Assembly: GCF_037975245.1 (NCBI RefSeq)
Contig: NC_092572.1
Span: 10,363,769 to 10,427,768 of the forward strand
DNA: 64,000 nt
Origin: Apostichopus japonicus
Taxonomy: Eukaryota > Echinodermata > Holothuroidea > Aspidochirotida > Stichopodidae
Reading direction: 5' to 3'
The translations under genes were made by a program, and so were the position numbers. The notes beneath the pieces were generated by a model that saw only the letters and a program-made list of their open reading frames with translations, was not told the origin of the DNA and did no database searches. How positions within the stretch are numbered: position 1 is the stretch's first letter; the number at the start of each line of letters is the position of its first letter. Positions 54,380-64,000 of the stretch are shown piece by piece.

Positions 54380-56370
54380 TTTCCACCAGGGGCAGCCTTG
54401 ATGTGTTTCAGCTTGAGAACATATGCTCTATAATGTGTATTGATCATTAATTCCTGACCACCAGATATCTCTTTGTACCACAGAAAACAAAGTAAAGTTG
54501 TAATGAAACTGGTCTCAATCAAGAAAAACACATTCCTACCAAGTTTCGAGGTCACTAGCTCATGTAGAAATAGAGATATCACAGCTGCTAACATTCATTC
54601 TGGTCAATCCTCAAAAACAACAAAATGTTTGGTTACCTTGGCAACAGCAAGACTTTCTGAAGTCATCATAATAGCATTGAATATTCTATGATACCATATT
54701 TCACATGTGTATGTAACTTTCAGTCATAAGTTATTACATACAACCTCTGTATTGTTTCTTAAACAGGTCGGTAGATTTTCTTAAAAAGTCTAATCAACTA
54801 GTAAAGGGCGCCCTCTATTTGGTTTTCTGTTAATTGTTCCCCCAGTCAGCATCGGACAAATTTCAAATTTGGTGGGCTTTTTGTTCTCCAGAAGACCCTT
54901 CATAGGGATTGTTTTATATTACTCTAATCTTCCACCCTGGCTATTAAAAAAAACTTCCAAATTCATCATAGCCATATATGGGCAGCTAGCCGCCATTTTG
55001 GTTCTTGGCACAGCCGTGTGCACATTTGGTCGCTGCCAACAAACAGAAAACCAAACTTTATATCAAATTGTACTCATTTTCACTCAAATCAAGTATTCCC
55101 TAAAAAATTGAGCAAAATCCAAAAACTAAGCACTTTTTTGGCACATGGAAGACGGCCTAAAAGAGAGCATCTTGACCTTATGCAACAGACGTTACGGAGA
55201 AGATTAAGATAAGATGAATGCACACAACCTTTAAAGTACTTAGTACGTAATGATTTGAAATTGTTGGGTGTGCAAACATTGCCGCCCGCATAGCTTATAA
55301 ACGTAAAGTTGTATTTGTCTAAATGAAAAGGGGGGATTCATTTTGTTCAATTTTTTACCCCAATGGAGAAAAAAATCTAATCTTATTTCGATATGTAACT
55401 GACCAATTATTGCCCACATTTCATATTGTTAAAGCAGAAGTATATAGCGTATCAATCAATGGGGTTGGATATGACTTTAAAACAATAAAATAATTATTCA
55501 ATTCTATGCTCAAGCAATTGCTTTGAAAACCGAAAGCACTTTTTCGTTGAAAATATATATCTATTTGGGGTTTTTTCATATTTGTTGTATTATTTTATCG
55601 TATGGGCCAGAGGTGTTTGATATCGTCTTTATGTTATGCAAAATAGAAAAATAGATGTTAGTTGGTTAGATTGGTGTGAAGTTTGATTGTAAGCATGATG
55701 TTACTCGCTGGAATTCCTTTTTATAGTTAAGAAAAAATGATAATTTTTCTTTGTGAATGTTGTTTCAAATTTCCCAGCCAATTTTCACTTACACATATGA
55801 ATAATTTTTAATTTAATTTAATCAAACACCAAGCAATCTACAGTATGCAACAAAACAAGGTCGATTCACTATGGCCGATCACCTGCTTCAAATTATGTAC
55901 CATTTGGGTCAATTTTAAACGTGAATTTCATTTCTATTCGTAAGAGGGAATAAATATATAAATAGGTTCACAAACATTTTTACTAAAACGTTCTATATTA
56001 TAAATTTTATTTTATTAATAATTTTTATTTATAATTGTTTAAAGAAGCTTTGACATTTTTTGTCAAAGAGTACGACACCAGCGGGCATGTTATCATGTCC
56101 AATCGGCGTCTTTTTTATGAAAATATTATGCCCAAGACCCGTTCAAATTTCCCCTAGTCCTCTAAGTGATTCCAGGCCCCATAATGTAGAACTCCTGACC
56201 CACCCCCTCTCCCTCCCCTTCCATCCCTCGTCAAGCTTTGTTGTATTATTTCAGAGCCGTTAACATACTCAAAGGATATAACGTTATAGATAACCGATAT
56301 TACTTGCCGCTTTTTTCACGTCCGATTTCTGGAAAAGATGGCGTACTATGAACTTTGATAACGTACTTTA
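54380..56370. other. intergenic, nothing recognised
   Basis: AT-rich sequence. The short frame GRRPKREHLDLMQQ near 55150 looks like a retroelement scrap, but is too short to assign. Confidence 0.35.
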
Positions 56371-56374
56371 GAGT

Positions 56375-56376
56375 CA

Positions 56377-56442
<66 letters not shown>

Positions 56443-56443
56443 G
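56375..56443. repeat. (TA)n at Penelope 3' border
   Basis: TA tract directly adjoining the 3' end of the Penelope-like element; a second tract adjoins its 5' end at 59312. Confidence 0.95.
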
Positions 56444-56562
56444 GAATAACGGAAAAACTGTTAAACTGTTATGCTGCATTTAGAGAAAGGCTGGATCTCG
56501 AGTGAGATGCAATAATTGAATTAGGTAAGTGATTGGAAGTAAAACAGCCAATGTTTGGTTTT

Positions 56563-56601
56563 TGCAGAGCTTTCGAGCAAAACTAGCTCTTCTTCAGTGC
56601 A
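56563..56601 (-). ncRNA. hammerhead-ribozyme-like motif, Penelope family 1
   Basis: Minus strand: TGCA (stem I), CTGAAGA, GAGC-loop-GCTC stem II, GAAA, GCTC, TGCA (stem I partner). Every conserved core position fits; AGCU before the cleavage C is self-complementary, giving the minimal stem III known from Penelope hammerheads that act as dimers. Confidence 0.7.
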
Positions 56602-56725
56602 TGATCACCGAAAGTGACAAGGAGTAGCAGGAATTGAAACTAATTTATAGAGAAGATGTCGGCATGGTTGTAAAGGCAAAGCGACATACAGATTTCTGCT
56701 GAATTGAGCAGAAGTTTTAGAAATT

Positions 56726-56762
56726 CGGATTATTTTAATCCGCGTCGGATTATTTTAATCCG
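56726..56762. repeat. two tandem perfect hairpins
   Basis: CGGATTATTTTAATCCG occurs twice, separated by CGT. Each copy folds on itself with a 6 bp stem. They lie in the Penelope 3' region between the stop codon and the hammerhead-like motif. Confidence 0.85.
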
Positions 56763-56898
56763 ATTCCGTCGTAATTGTAAAGGAATTGTTTTGGTTTATC
56801 TGGAACGGCAAATCGTTTCTGATGTTTAAACCGAAAGGTGCCGTGGTCTGTAGGTTTAGTTCCCAGAAATTTTCTTTCGTTTTCCTAGATTTATCTGT

Positions 56899-59307
56899 CT
56901 AAGAATCGTTCTGGTCAATGGCAATAACACGCAAATTCTCAATTGAATGATTTTGGAGATTTAAGTGATTTGCAACAGGTTGGTAGATCTTTTTTGTTTT
57001 AATCGCCGATCTATGTTGTGTCATTCTCATTCTGAGAGTGTTTTTTGACTCTCCAATGTATTGTAAGTTACAAATATTGCAGTAGATGAGGTAAATGACA
57101 TTTTTGGATAGGCAGTTAATTTTGTGCCGAATTTGGAACGTGCGTTTGGTTTGGTTGCTCTGAAAGGCCCCGGTCGAATCGACAAGTAAGCACGTTTTGC
57201 AATTTTGTGTACAGGGCGATGATCCTGTGGTTTCTGTTTTGCTTTCCCCTAATGGGGTGTCATCCCAAAAGGATGCCCGAACTAAGATATCCCGTAGGTT
57301 GCTGGGTCTTTTAAAAGCGATGACAGGTAATTCTGGGAAAACTGATTTCAGGCGTTCGGTGCCTTGAAGTAGGTGAAAATTCTTCTGAATGATATTGGCC
57401 AGTGGTGGGAGACCAGGGTGGTATTCAGTAACCAATGGTACCCTTTTGGAACTGGTTTGACGAGTTTTGTACGTCAATGTTTCGGTACGGGGTTTGCTTT
57501 TAGCCTTTTTGATGGCATTTTCAATAGTACCCCGAAAATACTGTCTGTTTAGGAGGTGTTGTGACAGTTCTTTAGTGCATGAAACAAAATCGACTTCAGA
57601 GGAGCAAATGCGTCGAATGCGCAACGCTTGACTGTACGGAATATTTTTGGTACAGTGTCGTGGATGGCAACTGCTTGGTAAGAGGTAGTTGTGCTTGTTC
57701 GTGGGTTTATTGAACAAGTCTGTTTTGAGTGAACCATTTTGTAGGGTCACAGTGGTGTCCAGGAAGTGATCGCCATGTCCAGAAAAATCAGCAGTGAATT
57801 TGATAGTGTGATGAAACGAGTTTATGTCATCAATGAAGAGTTTTAGATTTGCCTCACCATGGGTCCATATCATAAAGATATCGTCAATGTAACGTAACCA
57901 CGTGTGTGGTTTCAAGTTTTGTCGAGATAGAAATTCTTTCTCGAGGTTTCCCATAAAGATGTTGGCAAAAGACGGTGCCATTTTGGTACCCATTGCGGTG
58001 CCATGAATTTTGAGGTAGTGTTTGTTGCCAAATACCAGATTATTGTTGGTCAAGATAAGTTGCAGTAATTCGGCCAATTCTTTCTTCGTGGGGGTTTTGC
58101 CACGTTTCGGTTTGAATGCTTTTGTGCAGGCCGAAATGCCCTCTTCGTTAGGGATATTTGTGTATAACGAAGACACATCCAAGGTAACTAGCAGAGTTGA
58201 AAAGGGAAGATTTTTTATTTCCCCAATTTTTCGGATGAAATCCGTAGTGTCCTGCACATAGGACGGAAGGGCCGAAACAAGAGGTTGGATGAGGAGATCC
58301 ACGAATTTGGAAATTTTTTCAGTCGCTGTACCATTACCCGATATTATGGGCCTCCCGGGATTGCCTTCTTTGTGAATTTTAAGCAAAAAATAAAAGCGAC
58401 CAGTTTTTGGGTCGTTATCCAGGAGGTTTTTGCCTAACTTGCGGTCAATGGAACCGTTAGAGACTATCTTTTGGATGACTCTTTTCACGTTTTGTGTGAT
58501 TTCTTGAGTAGGATCAGAATCTAGGAGTTTGTAGTGTTGAGGGTTGCCGAGTAGTCTGTTGGCTTCCTCTCTGTAGAATTGTTTGCCCATAGCGACAATT
58601 GCAGAACCCTTGTCGGCTGGCTTGATGACAATGTCATCGCGCTTCCGGAGTTCGTGAATGGCCTGTCTCTCAGTTTTGTTGAGATTGTCGCGGAAGTCTG
58701 GGGCGGAGGTCTGTGTTTTAACATCCTCTTCAATGGCCGAAATAAATTATTCAAGAGGCGCACAATGGGCCTTGGGTGGATTCCACGAGCTTTTTGGCTT
58801 AAAATTGGAATGCAAGTCGTTGATTTGTTGCGTGGTGTTATTGCCATTTTCGTCGGCAAAAAATTCACGGAGACGTAAGCGTCGATAGAACAGATTTAGG
58901 TCAAGAGAAAGTTTCTGAGCGTTAACTTGCCGTGGTTTAGGGCAAAACTTTAGACCTTTGGAGAGTAGGTTTGTTTCTCCTGCCGAGAGTTGGCAATCAA
59001 TGGTAACAACTGCACTTTTGGTGGTGTTGCATGCGGTATGTATCTCTTTCCGACGGAATCTGCGAGACCTGGTTCTTTTTGAGGTTTCAAGTTGAGTTTC
59101 ACCAGAAGAATTAACTCTTTGGGTGACATTATCCCTCTTCAATTTGTCACATTGTCTTGAAGCTAGGGTATGCGAGAGGTTCAAGCAAATTTTGGAGATG
59201 GAGTCAAGCTTTCTTTCGAACTCGTTCTTGGGGAGTTCTTTTTGCAGTTTTCTGGTTTTAGAATCAATTTGCTGGCTAAGTTCGTGAATGGTTTTGCGAC
59301 AAATACT

Positions 59308-59311
<4 letters not shown>
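56899..59311 (-). pseudogene. Penelope reverse transcriptase-GIY-YIG ORF, one stop
   Basis: Read on the minus strand the frame stays open for about 800 codons except for a TAA at 58747-58749. In order it shows KPADKGSAIV, FYFLLKIHKEGNPGRPI, TLDVSSLYTNIP, GTAMGTKMAPSFAN, RYIDDIFMIW (catalytic Asp pair), DHFLDTTVTL, a Cys-rich CKTC region and the endonuclease NVIYLIYCNICNLQYIGESKN. Penelope enzymes copy element RNA and cut the target with the GIY-YIG domain. The C-terminal 563 codons after a Met at 58590 are intact. One recent nonsense change suggests a young copy. Confidence 0.85.

Positions 59312-59366
<55 letters not shown>
59312..59366. repeat. (TA)n at Penelope 5' border
   Basis: TA tract adjoining the first recognisable bases of the Penelope frame. 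Confidence 0.95.
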
Positions 59367-59368
<2 letters not shown>

Positions 59369-59579
59369 TAAACTCTAAAACATCTCTAAACTTGCATATT
59401 CCTTGCTTTTATCTGCGATGGAGTTGTGGGGCTCATATTTATCGTCTATGCAGTTAGTCTCAAATTCAAGTAAACTCCTTACAAATGGCACAAAGAAAAT
59501 TCTTTGCAAGCTTTTTGATAGAGCAGACTTTAAGAACGGCAGGAAAATTCATGCCGAGGACAATCCCGAAACGCGTTCC

Positions 59580-62040
59580 GTGCATATGGTTCATAGCAAC
59601 AACAACAACAATAATAATAATAATAAATAAACTGAAACAAATCAAGCGCTACTATCCAGAAATAGTTATCTGCTTGAGGCGCTTGGAAACAGACAAACAA
59701 ACCCAGAGAAGATGTAACATTGATTTTGCAAACCAAAACATAATTTGAATTTTTTTTTTTTTTTTTTGGGGGGGGGAGGTCTGCAGACATGGTAGATTTA
59801 ATATGATGAAGGAAAGAGAACCATGGCGCTATGAAGAAAAGGAGAGGAGATCAGAGCTAGAATTTGTTGTAGGCTAAACGAGGTTTATATCCATATGCAA
59901 ACTAAGAAATCACAACAAGCTTAACAGAAAAGTCCAAACGAAGCTGTTGTTATTTTTCCATCTAGATGTTATTATTTCCATGTTATACATCCTTATCATG
60001 AGTACATAATTCACACTATGGAGTGGTGGTTCATAACTGGCGAAGAAGAATGACACTGTGACCATATCTACATACGAGGTGATTTCCAGATACGTTCATC
60101 TCTAGACATATATTCATGAGTTTAACCATGTAAACGGTATGACATCTATACGTTGTAAGCTGCATCCAATGCAGATTAACTTAAGAAGATATATATCTCG
60201 CTCTTGCTGAAAGAGATAGTTCATGTCAACTTCAAAGAAACAACCATATGATGGGAAGTGATGGAGATGGCCCACTCCTCCCCCTTATTCCAACCACCAC
60301 GAACAACCACCCTCTCCTTCTACACCAACTTTGACAAGTTGATTTGGAATTTGGAATTCTGCCCACAAAATGAGGCTGTAACTGAAAATCGGGTGAATGT
60401 AGACCTTGCAATGGTTACACGTGATTTCAAGCAGTCATCTGCTCATCTGTAGATATAGTTTATTTATTCTGCTTTATCATGCTCATATCTCCGCCTGTGT
60501 CGATAAACCAATATGCAAACCTCATATACGGAAACTTAACATTCTTCCCTCTGCTAAGAAGGTGAACAACGATGGTGTATAGGTTACACTGCCATGCGAA
60601 CGTTATAGCAAACAATCAATGCGTGATAATCTCACATTATTTACACAGTAACTGAAATATTATTATCAATAATTGAGTATTTTGAAACAAATGGAAAGAT
60701 ACTATTATGGTGTATTTTAGACGAAATTTATAGAAGAAGTCCAAAGACCTCTTTTGCCAATGATATCTATATTATTTAGAATGTTAAATTATGTAATAAT
60801 CACTACTTTTCATTACAATTAAATTAATTTACTGAAAACTGAAAACTTTTTAATGACTAATTGAATTATTATCACAAGTTTGTATATATCTGATAATATA
60901 CTTTATAAATGAATACAAAACGCCTTTTGTCAACTGATAAACTATTAAGAATATTAAATTATGCTAGAAACATAATTAATCACAATTTAATATACATATA
61001 ACTGAGATCTTCTTTAATAATTACTACAATTTTCTCTATCTGATAAGACACACGTGAAAGAAATACAAAAGCGCTTTTCCCCAATGCAACCCTCGCCATG
61101 TTAACATTATTAATATTTTTTTTTAAGATTTTACTCAGTTTTCTTGAGTAAAATCTTTTCATACAGAAGCTTTTTCGCGTTGAGAAATCAGATCAGAACA
61201 GTATTAAGATAACATTAAGACAAAATGTGGCCTTATTACATACTGCAACATGACAAACAAGCTAACACACGTTATGCCAATGATGGATAGGCTGACAACA
61301 GGTCACATATAGTTGAACGCGTGGAATAGGTTAAAAGTGTGAACTTTAGCAAGTGAACTCACTAACGAGGTTAAACATTTCGTAGTCTGTGTGTTAATAT
61401 CAAAACATCCAAAGTTTCTCTTTTGCGTTTTAACTTTCTGATTAGAATAAGTATAGGTAATGTAAAGGTAGTGTAAAGAATACGCAGTAAATTATGGAAA
61501 AGTAGTAAGGAATTTCTTTATACACAATAACATCGAAGCATTATTTTCGACTATAGCAGTGTATTGCTTGTGCATTAGAAAAAGCGCATCTCTGTCTCTT
61601 TTTGGTTTTCTTTAAGAAAACATTGAAATTTATTTATTAAGAATGTGATCCACATATTAAATCCTGATCCATTCTATATACATGAAATTAAATCAATTAA
61701 AGCAATACATCATATAGCCTAATTAAAACAATTAATACTTGTTGAATGAATTGCATATGTATATCCAGAAGGCAAAAACAAGTTGAAACGGTTTGTAATG
61801 AACTACATTTTTGTAAACCAGAAAATATCAAGTCTAAACATTAGAACCCATTTTCGAAAAATAATGGGTGTTTCTGCTAGAGTAATATAAAAGCTAAATT
61901 TTAAAAGGCAGACAATGGTCTGGTACAAGAAGTCATTTATAAGCAATAAAAGAAGACCATAGAAAGAGATGAAACTGAAACGCTTATCAGAAAATATTGA
62001 AAACTTTTGTCCAAACGACAAACGAAAGATATGTAAAAAA
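59580..62040. other. intergenic, no gene seen
   Basis: A (CAA)n/(AAT)n stub near 59599-59630, a T18-G9 run near 59750-59777 and AT-rich sequence. No spliced coding signal was found. Confidence 0.45.
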
Positions 62041-62048
62041 CGACTTGA

Positions 62049-63991
<1,943 letters not shown>

Positions 63992-64000
63992 CTGTCGAAA

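Larger units (their letters stand above)
56444..59311 (-). mobile_element. nearly complete Penelope-like element, family 1
   Basis: The element spans about 2.9 kb between two (TA)n tracts. It has one long reading frame with reverse transcriptase followed by a GIY-YIG endonuclease, and a roughly 450-base 3' region with a hammerhead-like motif (56563-56601) and two tandem hairpins (56726-56762). The 5' end runs directly into TA repeat without an ATG, so it may be 5'-truncated. It differs in sequence from the family at 25 and 48 kb. Confidence 0.85.

Overview
The window looks like nuclear DNA of a marine invertebrate deuterostome, most likely an echinoderm. The sequence shows AT-rich DNA, long (TA)n tracts, many introns with GT-AG borders, tRNA-headed SINEs and Penelope-like and CR1/RTE-like retroelements. 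The gene content (C-type lectin, CHST15-type sulfotransferase, NIDO-AMOP-VWD-Sushi membrane protein) fits such an animal. The taxon is an inference; no rRNA or mitochondrial marker is present.

Four protein-coding genes were assembled by joining exons with matching splice phases. (1) 2.4-11.7 kb, minus: a secreted protein with two C-type lectin domains, 6 exons, 408 aa; one intron has a GC donor. (2) 18.1-26.8 kb, plus: a type II Golgi sulfotransferase of CHST15 type, 8 exons, 421 aa, with both PAPS-binding motifs. (3) 28.6-49.8 kb, minus: a SUSD2-like membrane protein, 20 exons, 1159 aa, with signal peptide, NIDO, AMOP, VWD (with GDPH), two Sushi domains, a membrane helix and a cytoplasmic tail. 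(4) 62.0-64.0 kb, minus: the last three exons of a tandem paralogue of gene 3, continuing beyond the window. Genes 2 and 3 are convergent. Nothing suggests a pathway joining them, although all are extracellular, membrane or Golgi proteins.

The rest is mostly mobile and repetitive DNA. There is a nearly complete Penelope-like element at 56.4-59.3 kb (one in-frame stop) and two decayed copies of a second Penelope family, in an intron of gene 2 and in intron 1 of gene 3. A CR1/L2-like LINE 3' end at 14 kb has two more tail copies at 17.2 and 43.1 kb. Other items are a 1.2 kb hAT-like non-autonomous element with 8 bp target duplications, two further inverted-repeat elements, three tRNA-headed SINEs, an RTE-like LINE remnant, a decayed zinc-binding-type gene at 51-53 kb, and many minisatellites and microsatellites.

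The most interesting signal is that several unrelated retroelements carry hammerhead-ribozyme-like cores (CTGANGA, stem II, GAAA, with flanks that can pair as stem I): both Penelope families, the 3' end of the CR1-like LINE and one tRNA-headed SINE. Penelope-like elements are known to carry hammerheads; the LINE and SINE cases deserve checking. A second unusual item is a 189 bp retroposed insert at 15.8-16.0 kb that begins with the 5' end of U2 snRNA, changes to unrelated sequence and is flanked by an 18 bp direct repeat.
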